Assembly: GCF_000336555.1 (NCBI RefSeq)
Contig: NZ_KB375281.1
Coordinates: forward strand, 3,261,848-3,325,847
Length of the DNA: 64,000 nucleotides
Reading direction: 5' to 3'
Source: Afipia clevelandensis ATCC 49720
Lineage (GTDB): Bacteria > Pseudomonadota > Alphaproteobacteria > Rhizobiales > Xanthobacteraceae
In this document: piece after piece, positions 35,103 through 44,623 of the stretch
How the letters are laid out: every line of letters starts with the position of its first letter
Position numbering within the stretch: position 1 is the first letter of the stretch
The notes under the pieces: model-generated
The model's input: the letters and a program-made list of their open reading frames with translations, nothing else
What the model was told of the DNA's origin: nothing
The model's database searches: none
Position numbers and translations under genes: made by a program

Positions 35103-35132
35103 ATCCTGAGCACATAATAGCCCGCTCAGGAT
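35103..35132 (+). promoter_or_regulatory. Inverted repeat covering the ribosome-binding site of the VOC gene
   Basis: ATCCTGAG (35103-35110) is exactly complementary to CTCAGGAT (35125-35132), loop of 14. The right arm contains AGGA, the likely Shine-Dalgarno of the ATG at 35139. It could hide that site in mRNA or act as a DNA operator. Confidence 0.45.
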
Positions 35133-35138
35133 CGCACA

Positions 35139-35555
35139 ATGACTGCACGCCCGCCGGTTGCGCCGTATCTGACCGTTTCGCCTGCCGCCGGTGCGATAGC
35201 CTTCTACACCGCCGCCTTCGACGCCAAGCAAAAGGCGCTGATGCCCGCCCTCGACGGGCTGCGTATCCTGCACTGTGAACTCGAGATCAATGGCGGCGCG
35301 CTGTTTCTCTCCGATGCGTTTCCGGAATTCGGCACGGCGCGTCCGCCGCTGCCCGGGGAGATGGTCACCATGTCCGTCAGCCTCGAATTCGCCAACGGCG
35401 AGCAGGTCGACGAGATATTCTCGCGCGCGACCAAACTCGGCGCCAAGGGCGAAGTCACACCGACCTATTCGTTCTGGGGCACGCGCACGGCGATCGTGCG
35501 CGATCCGTTCGGCCACCGCTGGATCATGAACGGGCCGGTGGCGCAGCCGAAATAG
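35139..35555 (+). CDS. VOC (glyoxalase/PhnB-like) family protein
   Basis: 138 residues. Two paired beta-alpha-beta units: [22 protein letters not shown] starts the first, and [15 protein letters not shown] ends the second, as in PhnB-type members. The metal-ligand pattern is incomplete to the eye (H at HCELEI, terminal E replaced), so a ligand-binding role is as likely as catalysis. Divergent from leuC. Confidence 0.85.
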   Translation: MTARPPVAPYLTVSPAAGAIAFYTAAFDAKQKALMPALDGLRILHCELEINGGALFLSDAFPEFGTARPPLPGEMVTMSVSLEFANGEQVDEIFSRATKLGAKGEVTPTYSFWGTRTAIVRDPFGHRWIMNGPVAQPK

Positions 35556-35566
35556 CGCCCAAGAAA

Positions 35567-35589
35567 AAAGCGCGGATGAACCGCGCTTT
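35567..35589. terminator. Terminator between VOC gene and rplS
   Basis: AAAGCGCGG (35567-35575) pairs with CCGCGCTTT (35581-35589), loop ATGAA. Symmetric A and T ends suit the two convergent genes. Confidence 0.8.
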
Positions 35590-35617
35590 CTCCGAATTTC
35601 AGCCGTGTATCGCGCGA

Positions 35618-36016
35618 TTACTCGCCTGAAGCGGCCTTCAGCGTTTCTTTTTCGCGGTTGTCCTGCTTCTCGACGATGCGCGCCGACTTGCCGCGCAGAC
35701 CGCGCAGATAATACAGCTTGGCGCGACGCACCTTGCCGCGGCGCACGAGTTTGATCGAGTCGATCATCGGCGAGTAGATCGGGAACACGCGCTCCACGCC
35801 TTCGCCGTAGGAAATCTTGCGGACGGTGAAGCTCTCATGGATGCCGCCGCCGTTGCGGCCGATGCAGACGCCTTCATAGGCCTGCACGCGCGAACGCTCG
35901 CCTTCGACAACCTTCACGTTGACGATCACGGTGTCGCCCGGTCCGAAATCCGGAATGGTCTTACCGGCAGACAGTTTCTCGAGCTGCTCCTTGTCGAGCT
36001 CCTGAATGATGTTCAT
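35618..36016 (-). CDS. rplS: Ribosomal protein L19
   Basis: 132 residues; starts [11 protein letters not shown] and contains the conserved [20 protein letters not shown] and [10 protein letters not shown] segments. The short C-terminal extension after ARIVEK (about 15 residues) is common in alphaproteobacteria. Last gene of ffh-rpsP-rimM-trmD-rplS, 102 bases after trmD. Confidence 0.97.
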   Translation of the reverse strand: MNIIQELDKEQLEKLSAGKTIPDFGPGDTVIVNVKVVEGERSRVQAYEGVCIGRNGGGIHESFTVRKISYGEGVERVFPIYSPMIDSIKLVRRGKVRRAKLYYLRGLRGKSARIVEKQDNREKETLKAASGE

Positions 36017-36118
36017 CGCAAAACTCCATCGGCGGCGCGCCCGGAAGGGGCTGCGCGGAAATTCGTATCCAGCATCTGGGCGGATTGGGCGGTCGTATAC
36101 GCCAAAGCCGTCCGGTTG

Positions 36119-36847
36119 TCACCCTTTTGTCGTGTCTTTTCGCGGGTCCGAAACGATGTTTTGGCCAATTTTCGCGGCCCAGAGATCCGGCCGCCGCGCC
36201 CGGGTCAAGGCCTCGGCCTCCGCACGCCGCCAGGCCGCGATCCTGGCATGGTCGCCGGACACCAGCACATCGGGGATGGTCCGGCCCTCAAAGTCCTGCG
36301 GACGGGTATATTGGGGGTATTCTAGTAGTCCATCCGAGAAACTCTCGTCAGCCCCGGAACTTAGCTTCCCCATGACCCCCGGCAGAAGGCGTACGCAGGC
36401 GTCCATCAGGGCCAGGGCGGCGATTTCCCCGCCCGACAGGACATAATCCCCCACGGACACTTCCTCGAGCCCGCGGGCCTCGATAACCCGCTGGTCGACG
36501 CCTTCGAACCGTCCGCAGACGATCAGGGGACCGGGACCCTCGGCGAGTTCCATGACCCGCGGCTGGGTCAGCGGAGCGCCACGGGGGCTCATCAGCAGGC
36601 GCGGGCGCTCGGGGGCGACATTGGCGGCGTCGATGGCTGCCGCGAGCACGTCGGCGCGCAGCACCATGCCGGGGCCGCCGCCCGCCGGGGTGTCGTCGAC
36701 GCTGCGGTGTTTGTCGGTGGCGGCGTTGCGGATGTCGCGCGCCTCTAGCGACCACACGCCGGATGTGAGTGCACGTCCCGCAAGGCTGATGCCGAGCGGA
36801 CCTGGAAACATCTCCGGAAACAGCGTGAGCACGGTGGCGCGCCACAT
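36119..36847 (-). CDS. trmD: tRNA (guanine-N1)-methyltransferase
   Basis: 242 residues. The SPOUT trefoil-knot SAM site spans [13 protein letters not shown] and [20 protein letters not shown]. TrmD methylates G37 of tRNAs reading CNN and GGG-type codons to prevent frameshifts. Conserved early segments [12 protein letters not shown] and [14 protein letters not shown] are intact. It begins 16 bases after rimM. Confidence 0.97.
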   Translation of the reverse strand: MWRATVLTLFPEMFPGPLGISLAGRALTSGVWSLEARDIRNAATDKHRSVDDTPAGGGPGMVLRADVLAAAIDAANVAPERPRLLMSPRGAPLTQPRVMELAEGPGPLIVCGRFEGVDQRVIEARGLEEVSVGDYVLSGGEIAALALMDACVRLLPGVMGKLSSGADESFSDGLLEYPQYTRPQDFEGRTIPDVLVSGDHARIAAWRRAEAEALTRARRPDLWAAKIGQNIVSDPRKDTTKG

Positions 36848-36863
36848 GGTCGGGTATCCCGGT

Positions 36864-37397
36864 TCAGCTATCGGCGTCTTTCGGAGAATCGCCGTCGATC
36901 TCTTGCGGCCTGACGATCACGACATGGCCGCCCGAAAGATCGACCGTCGGTACGACCTCGTTCGTAAACGGCAGCAACAATGTCGCGCCCTGCAACGGTG
37001 CGATTTCGATAATGTCGCCCGCGCCGAAATTATGGATCGCGAGCACCTTGCCGATCTCGGCGCCCGCGGGGTCGAGCGCGCGCAGCCCGATCAGGTCGGC
37101 GTGGTAGTATTCGCCGTCTTCGGTCTCGGGCAACTTGTCGCGATCAATGTAGAGTTCTAGGCCGTTGATCCGCTCGGCATCTTCGCGGGTCGCAATGCCC
37201 TTGATGACCGCGACCAGATGATCCTTGGCGATCCGGGCGCGTACCACTTCAAACTGGCGCGCGCCATCCTTGGTCGAGAGCGGTCCGTAGTCGATCACCG
37301 ACATCGGATCTTCGGTGAATGGCCACAGCCTCACCTCGCCGCGCACACCGTGCGCGGCGCCGACTTTCGCAACGCAGATGCGCGCCGCTTGGGTCAT
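36864..37397 (-). CDS. rimM: 16S rRNA processing protein RimM
   Basis: 177 residues. The N-terminal barrel begins [23 protein letters not shown]; the C-terminal PRC-barrel contains [14 protein letters not shown] and [21 protein letters not shown]. It binds S19 and helps mature the 30S head. Seven bases separate it from rpsP. The acidic tail GDSPKDADS is not conserved in the family. Confidence 0.95.
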   Translation of the reverse strand: MTQAARICVAKVGAAHGVRGEVRLWPFTEDPMSVIDYGPLSTKDGARQFEVVRARIAKDHLVAVIKGIATREDAERINGLELYIDRDKLPETEDGEYYHADLIGLRALDPAGAEIGKVLAIHNFGAGDIIEIAPLQGATLLLPFTNEVVPTVDLSGGHVVIVRPQEIDGDSPKDADS

Positions 37398-37404
37398 TCA
37401 GGCA

Positions 37405-37737
37405 TTAAGCCTTGGCTGCCTCGGCAGCGGCGGCCTTGCGCTCCTTGCGCGGCACGGCCTTCTCCGGATTGTTGCGCGCTTCGCGCTTCTTGACGCCGGC
37501 GGCGTCGAGGAAACGCATCACGCGGTCCGACGGCTGCGCGCCCTTGGCGAGCCAGGCCTTCACCTTCTCCATGTCGAGCTTGAGGCGCAGCTCGTTGTCC
37601 TTCGGCAGCAGAGGGTTGAAGTAGCCGAGGCGCTCGATGAAGCGGCCATCGCGCGGAAAGCGCGAGTCGGCGACGACGACGTGATAGACCGGGCGCTTCT
37701 TGGTGCCTGCGCGCGCGAGGCGGATAACGACTGACAT
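37405..37737 (-). CDS. rpsP: Ribosomal protein S16
   Basis: 110 residues. [26 protein letters not shown] and [11 protein letters not shown] are the family landmarks. The Ala/Lys-rich C-terminal extension after residue 85 is typical of alphaproteobacteria. 45 bases separate it from ffh, so it is likely transcribed with it. Confidence 0.97.
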   Translation of the reverse strand: MSVVIRLARAGTKKRPVYHVVVADSRFPRDGRFIERLGYFNPLLPKDNELRLKLDMEKVKAWLAKGAQPSDRVMRFLDAAGVKKREARNNPEKAVPRKERKAAAAEAAKA

Positions 37738-37782
37738 GTATTTCTCCGTTGGTGTGTTTGAATGTCGTGAAAACTGTTTCGG

Positions 37783-39330
37783 CTATTTCTTCTTGCCGAT
37801 CCCCGGAAATCCGCCGAGTCCTGGTTTCCCAAGTCCCGGCAGGGTTGGTTTTCCAAGCCCCGGGAGGCCAGTTCCTGGAAGATTTGGAAAATCTTTCGGC
37901 AGCGATGGTGCACCCTGCGGAATTCCGCCGGGCATCTTCGCCGCGAGTTCTTTCATGGCTTCGGCCGACGGCATACCGCTGCCACCAAAGCCCATCGCCT
38001 GCGCCATGCCCGCGAGCGGGCCGCGCTGTTTGCCCTGAGCCATGGTCTTCATCATGTCGGCCATGTTCCGGTGCATCTTGAGCAGCTTGTTGAGTTCTTC
38101 GACCTTGAGGCCTGCGCCTGCGGCAATGCGCTTCTTGCGGCTGGCCTTGAGAACGTCGGGGTTCTTGCGCTCTTCGCGCGTCATGGAATCGATCAGCGCG
38201 ACCTGACGCTTGACCACCTTGTCGTCGAGATTGGCTGCGGCGATCTGGTTCTTCATCTTGGCGATGCCGGGCATCATGCCGAGCAGGCCGCCAAGGCCGC
38301 CCATGTTCTGCATCTGCTGGAGCTGATCACGCAGATCGACAAGATCGAACTTGCCCTTGCGCATCTTCTCGGCGACGCGCGCGGCCTTTTCGGCGTCGAT
38401 ATGCGCGGCGGCCTTTTCGACCAGGGAGACGACGTCGCCCATGCCGAGAATGCGGCCCGCGATACGCGAGGGATAGAAATCTTCCAGCGCATCGGTTTTT
38501 TCGCCGGTGCCGATCAGCTTGATCGGCTTGCCGGTGACGGCGCGCATCGAGAGCGCGGCGCCGCCGCGGCCGTCGCCGTCGACACGGGTGAGGGCGATAC
38601 CGGTGAGGCCGACGCGCTGATCGAAGGCGCGCGCCAGATTGACCGCGTCCTGACCGGTCAGCGAGTCGGCGACCAGCAGGATTTCGTGCGGTTTCGCAGC
38701 AGCTTTCACCTCCGCCGCTTCCGTCATCATCTCTTCGTCGAGGGTGGTGCGGCCCGCGGTGTCGAGCAGCACGATGTCATAGCCGCCGAGCTTGCCGGCC
38801 TGCAGCGCGCGCTGCGCGATCTGTACGGGCTGCTGGCCTGCGACAATGGGCAGCGTCTCGATGGAGAGATCGCGGCCGAGCACCGCGAGCTGTTCCTGCG
38901 CGGCCGGACGATAGACGTCGAGCGACGCCATCAGAACTTTCTTCTTGTCGCGCTGGGTGAAGCGGCGCGCCAGCTTCGCGGTGGTGGTGGTCTTGCCGGA
39001 GCCCTGCAGGCCGACCATCATGATCGCGACAGGCGCGGGCGCATTGAGGTCGATGAGCTGATCTTCTGAGCCGAGTGTCGCGACCAGTTCGTCGTGAACG
39101 ATCTTCACGACCATCTGGCCCGGCGTCACCGACTTGACCACGGTGGCGCCGATCGCCTGCTCGCGCACCCTGTCGGTGAACGAGCGCACCACTTCGAGCG
39201 CGACATCGGCCTCAAGCAGGGCGCGGCGGATTTCGCGCATGGCGGCATCGACATCGGCTTCGGACAGCGCGCCGCGCCCCGTCAGGCGGTCGAGGATGCC
39301 TCCAAGTCGTTCCGACAGATTGTCGAACAT
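37783..39330 (-). CDS. ffh: Signal recognition particle protein (SRP54)
   Basis: 515 residues from ATG 39330; the frame upstream is not conserved. N-domain MFDNLSERLGGILDRLTG, G-domain P-loop GLQGSGKTTTTAKLA, DTAGR and the TRVDGD GTPase motif, then a Met-rich M domain (MMPGIAKMK, MHRNMADMMKTMAQG). The tail carries an extra Gly/Pro repeat (LPGLGKPTLPGLGKP), longer than in E. coli. It targets nascent membrane proteins to the translocon. The 4.5S RNA gene is not in this window. Confidence 0.97.
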   Translation of the reverse strand: MFDNLSERLGGILDRLTGRGALSEADVDAAMREIRRALLEADVALEVVRSFTDRVREQAIGATVVKSVTPGQMVVKIVHDELVATLGSEDQLIDLNAPAPVAIMMVGLQGSGKTTTTAKLARRFTQRDKKKVLMASLDVYRPAAQEQLAVLGRDLSIETLPIVAGQQPVQIAQRALQAGKLGGYDIVLLDTAGRTTLDEEMMTEAAEVKAAAKPHEILLVADSLTGQDAVNLARAFDQRVGLTGIALTRVDGDGRGGAALSMRAVTGKPIKLIGTGEKTDALEDFYPSRIAGRILGMGDVVSLVEKAAAHIDAEKAARVAEKMRKGKFDLVDLRDQLQQMQNMGGLGGLLGMMPGIAKMKNQIAAANLDDKVVKRQVALIDSMTREERKNPDVLKASRKKRIAAGAGLKVEELNKLLKMHRNMADMMKTMAQGKQRGPLAGMAQAMGFGGSGMPSAEAMKELAAKMPGGIPQGAPSLPKDFPNLPGTGLPGLGKPTLPGLGKPGLGGFPGIGKKK

Positions 39331-39597
39331 CGCGGCCTTACCTGTTGCTCCCGAAGGAGATGAAATTCCAAACACGACTGCGCCCGAGGGCGCATAGCGC
39401 TGTCGGGCGTTGACCTCCGGCATCGGGTGCCGGGCGGCGGGTCGAAAAGAAACTCTTTCCGAGAAGTGCCGGGGTTAAACCCTTCCAGGCCCGAAAAGTC
39501 AAGAAAGGACGGAAAAACGCTGATTCCGGGGCGGGTTGCGCCGGAGGCCGGAGGAACCTAACTGATGCCCACAGGCCGTTTTGGCCGATTGAGGCCC

Positions 39598-40656
39598 ATG
39601 AAAGTCACCCGACGCCGCCTTTTTGGTCTGATTGCCGGCGCTGCCGCCACCGTGGGCCTGCCATCTGTCTGGATTTCCCGCATGAAAACCTATGCCGGCC
39701 CGCCGTCCGATCATTTCGACGGAACCTATTTTTTTGACCCGGACGGGTCACCGCCCAAGAAGCTCTGGGAGGTGCTGCGCTGGCAGATGACCAAGCAGGC
39801 CGCTAAATGGCCGGAATGGGTGCCATCGCCCTATGCCGATACGCCGCCGCCGCAGGTCAACGGCAACAAGGTGCGGTTTTGCTATGTCGGCCACGCAAGC
39901 TGGCTGATCCAGACGGCGGGCCTCAACATCCTGGTCGATCCGGTGTGGTCGGAGCGCGCCTCGCCTGTGGCGTTCGCGGGCCCGAAGCGCGTCAACGATC
40001 CCGGCATTGCCTTCGACAAACTGCCGGCGATCGACGTGGTGCTGGTTTCGCACGGGCATTACGACCATCTCGACGCGCGGACGCTGTCCCGGCTCGCTGC
40101 AAAATTCTCGCCCCGCGTGATTACGCCGCTCGGCAACGATGTGACGATGATGTCGAACGACGCGGCCATTCGCGCCGAAGGTTTCGACTGGCATCATCGT
40201 GTCGAGATCGGCAATGGCGTTGCTGTCACACTCGTGCCGACGCGGCACTGGACCGCGCGCGGCCTGTTCGACCGCAACAAGGCGCTGTGGGCCAGCTTTG
40301 TGTTGGAGACGCCAGCCGGAAAGCTCTATCTCGTCGGCGATTCCGGCTATGGCACCGGCGTCCACTTTCGCCGGGTCCGCGAAGCGCATGGGCCGATTCG
40401 CGCGGCGATCCTGCCCATCGGCGCCTACGAGCCCCGCTGGTTCATGCGCGACCAGCACATGAACCCGGAAGACGCGGTGAAGGCGCTGGCCGATTGCGGA
40501 GCGGAAATGGCACTGGCGCATCATCACGGCACGTTTCAACTCACCGACGAAGCCATCGACGCGCCGGTCAACGATCTGGCAACGGCTCTGGACGCGGCGG
40601 GCGTTGCGCGCGAAAAATTCCTCGCGCTCAAGCCCGGTCAGGTGGTCGAGATTTAG
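39598..40656 (+). CDS. MBL-fold metallohydrolase with Tat signal
   Basis: 352 residues from ATG 39598, which has GAGG upstream. Twin-arginine signal TRRRLFGLIAGAAATVG (4-20). Zinc motif SHGHYDHLD (H152, H154, D156, H157), later GDSGYG and AHHHGTF metal ligands. This is the UlaG/NAPE-PLD-like branch of the family (PF12706). It probably cleaves a phosphodiester or lactone in the periplasm; the substrate is unknown. The signal peptide may remain as a membrane anchor. Convergent with the SIMPL gene four bases away. Confidence 0.88.
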   Translation: MKVTRRRLFGLIAGAAATVGLPSVWISRMKTYAGPPSDHFDGTYFFDPDGSPPKKLWEVLRWQMTKQAAKWPEWVPSPYADTPPPQVNGNKVRFCYVGHASWLIQTAGLNILVDPVWSERASPVAFAGPKRVNDPGIAFDKLPAIDVVLVSHGHYDHLDARTLSRLAAKFSPRVITPLGNDVTMMSNDAAIRAEGFDWHHRVEIGNGVAVTLVPTRHWTARGLFDRNKALWASFVLETPAGKLYLVGDSGYGTGVHFRRVREAHGPIRAAILPIGAYEPRWFMRDQHMNPEDAVKALADCGAEMALAHHHGTFQLTDEAIDAPVNDLATALDAAGVAREKFLALKPGQVVEI

Positions 40657-40660
40657 AAAG

Positions 40661-41356
40661 TTACTTCTGCTTCAACTCGTACGACACGCTGACGGAGACA
40701 CGCAGCGTTTCTTCGCCCTGTGCCACCGGCGCGGATGCAGCCATGGCCCCCGCCATCTTGCGATAGGGCACCGGCCCGGGCGCCGTTTCTTCCGAAATGC
40801 TGACCGGTGCGCCGAGCGTGATGTTGGCGGCCTTCGCATAGATTTCCGCCTTGCGCCGCGCATCGGCCATGGCTTCGGCGCGCGCGTCGTCGAGCAGCTT
40901 CGAGGCCTTCGACACGGCGAAGCTGATGCCGCTGATCTCGTTAGCGCCTGCGCCCACCAGCACGTCGATGGTATCCGCGACCTTGGTGATGTCGCGAATG
41001 GTGACGGTGACGCGGTTGCTGGCGCGGTAACCGGTGATCTGGAACGGCGCGTTGGGATTTCGTCCCGGCACACTCTGCGGCGACAGCGACAGGCGCGAGG
41101 TCTGGATATCCTTCTCGGCGAGGCCGGAATTCTTCAGCGCCTGCAGGACACCCGCCATCGCCTTGTTGTTGGCTTCGGAAGCCTCCCGCGCGGTCTTGGC
41201 CTCGGTGGTCACGCCGCTGTCGATCTGCGCCACATCGGGCGGAACGGAGATCGATGCTTCGCCGGTCACGGACACGGTCGGCTGCAAGGTTTGTGCGGAC
41301 GCGGTTGAAGCCATGGCGGCAATCATGATCGCTGCAAGAGCGGTGCGGGCGCGCAT
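40661..41356 (-). CDS. SIMPL domain (DUF541) periplasmic protein
   Basis: 231 residues with a 21-residue signal peptide (ASTASA-Q). The SIMPL fold is recognised by VSVTGEASISVPPDVAQIDSGV at its start and RAEAMADARRKAEIYAKAANITLG in the helix. Some members protect against oxidative stress; most are unassigned. It precedes the GyrI-like gene in map order but is transcribed after it, 43 bases apart. Confidence 0.9.
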   Translation of the reverse strand: MRARTALAAIMIAAMASTASAQTLQPTVSVTGEASISVPPDVAQIDSGVTTEAKTAREASEANNKAMAGVLQALKNSGLAEKDIQTSRLSLSPQSVPGRNPNAPFQITGYRASNRVTVTIRDITKVADTIDVLVGAGANEISGISFAVSKASKLLDDARAEAMADARRKAEIYAKAANITLGAPVSISEETAPGPVPYRKMAGAMAASAPVAQGEETLRVSVSVSYELKQK

Positions 41357-41399
41357 TGATGAAACTCCAAATTCTGTCGTGTGGGCTTGAGCAGTTATT

Positions 41400-42173
41400 C
41401 TACTTGAGAGGCACGAACACGTTGATGACGAGCTTGTCCTCCGTCGTGGTCAGCGGATCGGTGACATACTCTTCGATGAACGTATCCTTGGCTTCCTGCT
41501 TCTTCTCGTCGAGGTGGTTTGTGATCGCTTCATAGGTGTTGTCCATGTTGTCATATGAGCCGCGATGGACGAACTTCAGGGTCGGACCTTCGGGCGATGT
41601 GCCGATGGTCATTCCGCGCGCGAGGTTTTTCGGCTCCTGATCGACGGGAATTTCGGCCTGATAGGTGAAGCCGGCGTCGTCGGTCGAGGTGTAGACGATC
41701 AGGGACGATCCCGCAGGCTTGATGCCCTGCTTGTCGAGGAAGCCGGACAGGGCTTTCAGCGATCCCACCAGTGTCTCGAAGGCATTGTCCCAGGTCGCGC
41801 TGCCCTTGAGGATCAAGACCTTCTTCGCGGTCAGGGTCTGCTCCTCGCCGAACGGATCGGCGGTCTGCACATTCGGGGACGCTGGCGGCGCGGCGGGTGC
41901 GGGCGCAGCGGGGGTCTCAGCCGCAGAAGCAGGCGGTGGCACGGGAGCCTGTGCCGCCGGTGGCGTCGCCGGAGTTTCCGGAGTGACTGGCGCCGCGGTT
42001 GAGGCCGGAGGTGCGGGTGTTGCCGGTGTTGCAGGAGGCGGAGACGCGGCAGGCGGGGTCTGAACCGGCGTTGTGCCGGGGCCGGTATTCGACCCCATGG
42101 GCATTTTGAACCAGACCGCGGCCGCGATGACCAGCGCCATGGCGACAAGGACGGCAACGCGGCTATTACTCAT
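41400..42173 (-). CDS. Membrane-anchored GyrI-like domain protein
   Basis: 257 residues from ATG 42173 after GGAG. An N-terminal transmembrane helix (5-22) is followed by a Pro/Ala/Thr linker (about 30-105) and a C-terminal GyrI-like/effector-binding domain ([19 protein letters not shown], then [19 protein letters not shown]). The soluble form of this domain binds small hydrophobic ligands in AraC/MerR-type regulators. Here it faces the periplasm, so a sensor or ligand-carrier role is inferred. Confidence 0.82.
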   Translation of the reverse strand: MSNSRVAVLVAMALVIAAAVWFKMPMGSNTGPGTTPVQTPPAASPPPATPATPAPPASTAAPVTPETPATPPAAQAPVPPPASAAETPAAPAPAAPPASPNVQTADPFGEEQTLTAKKVLILKGSATWDNAFETLVGSLKALSGFLDKQGIKPAGSSLIVYTSTDDAGFTYQAEIPVDQEPKNLARGMTIGTSPEGPTLKFVHRGSYDNMDNTYEAITNHLDEKKQEAKDTFIEEYVTDPLTTTEDKLVINVFVPLK

Positions 42174-42332
42174 TCGGTGGGTCTCCGGAGGCGGGCGCGG
42201 GGGATATTTCAGCAAACGCAAGCTACCACGAACGCCGCGAACTTGGACCACCGGCATGCGGTCCAAACGCGGCAATCGCGAGGCAGCGGCGCTCTGGTCA
42301 AGTGGCTTTGCATTCGCCATATAGCAGGGATC

Positions 42333-43205
42333 ATGAGCACGCTCGCCAACCATAGCTTCGCCAAGATGAACGGAATCGGAAACGAGATCGTCGTTCTCGA
42401 CCTGCGCGATTCGGCCGCAACCGTCACGCCTGGCGAGGCGCGCGCGATTGCCGCGCCGGCGGGCGTCCCGTACGACCAGTTGATGGTGCTGCATCCGCCG
42501 CGGGTGCAGGGCACCAGCGCCTTCATCCAGATTTACAACAATGACGGCTCCGAAGCTGCGGCCTGCGGCAACGGGATGCGCTGCGTGGCGCGGCAGGTGT
42601 TCGAGGAAACCGGCAAGAGCGCGCTGACCTTTGAGACGCGGGCCGGTCTTTTGAACTGCTGGCAGGGGCCCTCGCCCGGGCTTTATACCGTCGACATGGG
42701 CGCGCCGAAGTTCGGCTGGAAGGACATCCCGCTGGCGGAGGAATTCCGCGACACCCGCTACATCGAATTGCAGATCGGGCCAATCGACGCGCCGATCCTG
42801 CATTCGCCGTCGGTCGTCAGCATGGGCAACCCGCACGCGATTTTCTGGGTCGACGATATCCACGCCTACGATCTCGAGAAGTTCGGGCCGCTGCTGGAGA
42901 ATCACCCGATCTTCCCCGAGCGCGCCAACATCACGCTCGCCCATGTGGTGGATCGCGAGCACATCGTCATGCGTACCTGGGAGCGCGGCGCGGGCCTCAC
43001 CAGGGCCTGCGGTTCGGCGGCCTGCGCCACCGCTGTGGCAGCGGCGCGGCTGAAGCGGACCGAGCGCACCGTGCACATGACGCTGCCCGGCGGCGATCTC
43101 ACCATCGAATGGCGCGCCGAGGACGATCATGTCCTGATGACCGGCCCGGCCGCGTTCGAGTTTGAAGGCCGTTTCGATCCGGCGCTGTTCAATCACGTGG
43201 CCTGA
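42333..43205 (+). CDS. dapF: Diaminopimelate epimerase
   Basis: 290 residues. The catalytic cysteines are C78 (AACGNGMRC) and C226 ([11 protein letters not shown]). It converts LL- to meso-diaminopimelate for lysine and peptidoglycan. [17 protein letters not shown] is the usual start. ATG 42333 has AGGGA upstream; the open frame before it is non-coding. The mtaB start follows one base after its stop, so they are co-transcribed. Confidence 0.96.
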   Translation: MSTLANHSFAKMNGIGNEIVVLDLRDSAATVTPGEARAIAAPAGVPYDQLMVLHPPRVQGTSAFIQIYNNDGSEAAACGNGMRCVARQVFEETGKSALTFETRAGLLNCWQGPSPGLYTVDMGAPKFGWKDIPLAEEFRDTRYIELQIGPIDAPILHSPSVVSMGNPHAIFWVDDIHAYDLEKFGPLLENHPIFPERANITLAHVVDREHIVMRTWERGAGLTRACGSAACATAVAAARLKRTERTVHMTLPGGDLTIEWRAEDDHVLMTGPAAFEFEGRFDPALFNHVA

Positions 43206-43206
43206 C

Positions 43207-44457
43207 ATGGCCGTCGATGTCATCACCTTCGGTTGCCGGCTGAACAGCTTCGAGTCGGACGTGATCCGGCGCGAGGCGGAGGGCGCCGGACTTCAGGACA
43301 CCATCGTCGTCAACACCTGTGCCGTCACCAACGAAGCCGTGGCGCAGGCGCGTCAGACCATCCGCAAGCTGCGCCGGGAGCGGCCCGGCGCACGCATTGT
43401 GGTCACCGGCTGCGCGGCGCAGACCCAGACCGACATGTTTGCGCAGATGAGCGAAGTCGATCGCGTGCTCGGCAACGACGACAAGATGCGCAGCGATGCA
43501 TGGCGCAGCACCCGCCTCGCTTTTGATGATGCCGGCGAGAAAATTTCCGTCTCGGATATCATGGCTGTCACCGAGATGGCGCCGCATCTCGCCGCGGGTT
43601 TCCAGAGCGGGCTGCCGCGTGTGTTCGTGCAGGTGCAGAACGGCTGCGATCATCGCTGCACCTTCTGCATCATCCCCTATGGCCGGGGCAATTCGCGCTC
43701 GGTGGCGATGGGTGCCGTGGTCGATCAGGTGCGTGCGCTGACCGAAGCCGGCCATGCCGAGATCGTGCTGACCGGCGTCGATCTCACAAGCTACGGCGGC
43801 GATTTGCCTGGCGCGCCGACGCTGGGAATGCTGACAAAGCAAATTCTCAAGCATGTGCCCGAGCTGAGACGCTTGCGGATTTCTTCGATTGATTCGATCG
43901 AGGCGGATCGCGATTTACTCGATGTCATCGCGACCGATGAGCGGCTGATGCCGCATCTGCATCTGTCGCTGCAGGCGGGCGACGACATGATTCTCAAGCG
44001 TATGAAGCGGCGGCATTCGCGCGCCGATGCCATTGCGTTCTGCAACCAGGTGCGGCGGCTGCGGCCGGATATCGCATTCGGCGCCGATATCATCGCGGGA
44101 TTCCCGACCGAAACCGAGGACATGTTCGCGCGCTCGCAGGCTCTCGTCGACGACTGCGATCTGACATTCCTGCATGTGTTCCCGTATTCCGCGCGCCCCG
44201 GCACGCCCGCTGCACGGATGCCGCAGGTCGATGGCCGCGTCATCAAGGATCGCGCGCGGCGGTTGCGTGCAAACGGTCAGGCCGCGCTGCAAAGGCGGCT
44301 GTCGTCGGATGCGGGAACGACGCGGAGCGTGCTGATCGAAAGCGCGACGCAGGGACGCACCGAACATTTTGTTCCGGTTGCTGTCGCGGGCGGCATTCCT
44401 GGTGCCGTGCATGCTTTGCAAATGACCGGCCATGATGGTGAGCGCTTGCTCACATAA
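43207..44457 (+). CDS. mtaB: tRNA (t6A37) methylthiotransferase MtaB
   Basis: 416 residues, radical-SAM methylthiotransferase. UPF0004 cluster cysteines C10, C38 and C69; the radical-SAM triad is in NGCDHRCTFCIIPYGRGNSRS, whose GRGNSRS ending marks MtaB rather than MiaB or RimO. It adds the 2-methylthio group to t6A37 of ANN-decoding tRNAs. A TRAM-like domain closes the protein. Functionally it follows TsaE, encoded at 61-62.7 kb. Confidence 0.94.
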   Translation: MAVDVITFGCRLNSFESDVIRREAEGAGLQDTIVVNTCAVTNEAVAQARQTIRKLRRERPGARIVVTGCAAQTQTDMFAQMSEVDRVLGNDDKMRSDAWRSTRLAFDDAGEKISVSDIMAVTEMAPHLAAGFQSGLPRVFVQVQNGCDHRCTFCIIPYGRGNSRSVAMGAVVDQVRALTEAGHAEIVLTGVDLTSYGGDLPGAPTLGMLTKQILKHVPELRRLRISSIDSIEADRDLLDVIATDERLMPHLHLSLQAGDDMILKRMKRRHSRADAIAFCNQVRRLRPDIAFGADIIAGFPTETEDMFARSQALVDDCDLTFLHVFPYSARPGTPAARMPQVDGRVIKDRARRLRANGQAALQRRLSSDAGTTRSVLIESATQGRTEHFVPVAVAGGIPGAVHALQMTGHDGERLLT

Positions 44458-44623
44458 GAATGCCTGTCAGCGGACGTTTTTCTGTTGTCTTCAATTTGCA
44501 TCGCAGTTGATGTAATGAGGTAAGCATGTCTCAAGGCTGCATTCGCAAAAGCGCGGGATAACTTTCCTGCCAGCCGCCTTCGTGGTTTCTGCAAGACCAA
44601 ATTCGGCCCGAGGAGAAAATTTC

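Noticed and set aside
35010-35138. Possible leucine attenuator or T-box before leuC
   Set aside because: No leader peptide with Leu codons and no antiterminator structure could be found.
35010-35516. Upstream extension of the leuC frame
   Set aside because: It is antisense to the VOC gene and not part of any LeuC.
41400-43226. A 608-codon minus-strand frame running through dapF
   Set aside because: Only its last 257 codons (from ATG 42173) are gene-like; the rest is the antisense of dapF and has no protein-like composition.
44458-44623. Possible small RNA or leader peptide before sppA (ATG at 44526, 11 codons)
   Set aside because: No ribosome-binding site, no hairpin with T-run, and no conserved feature.
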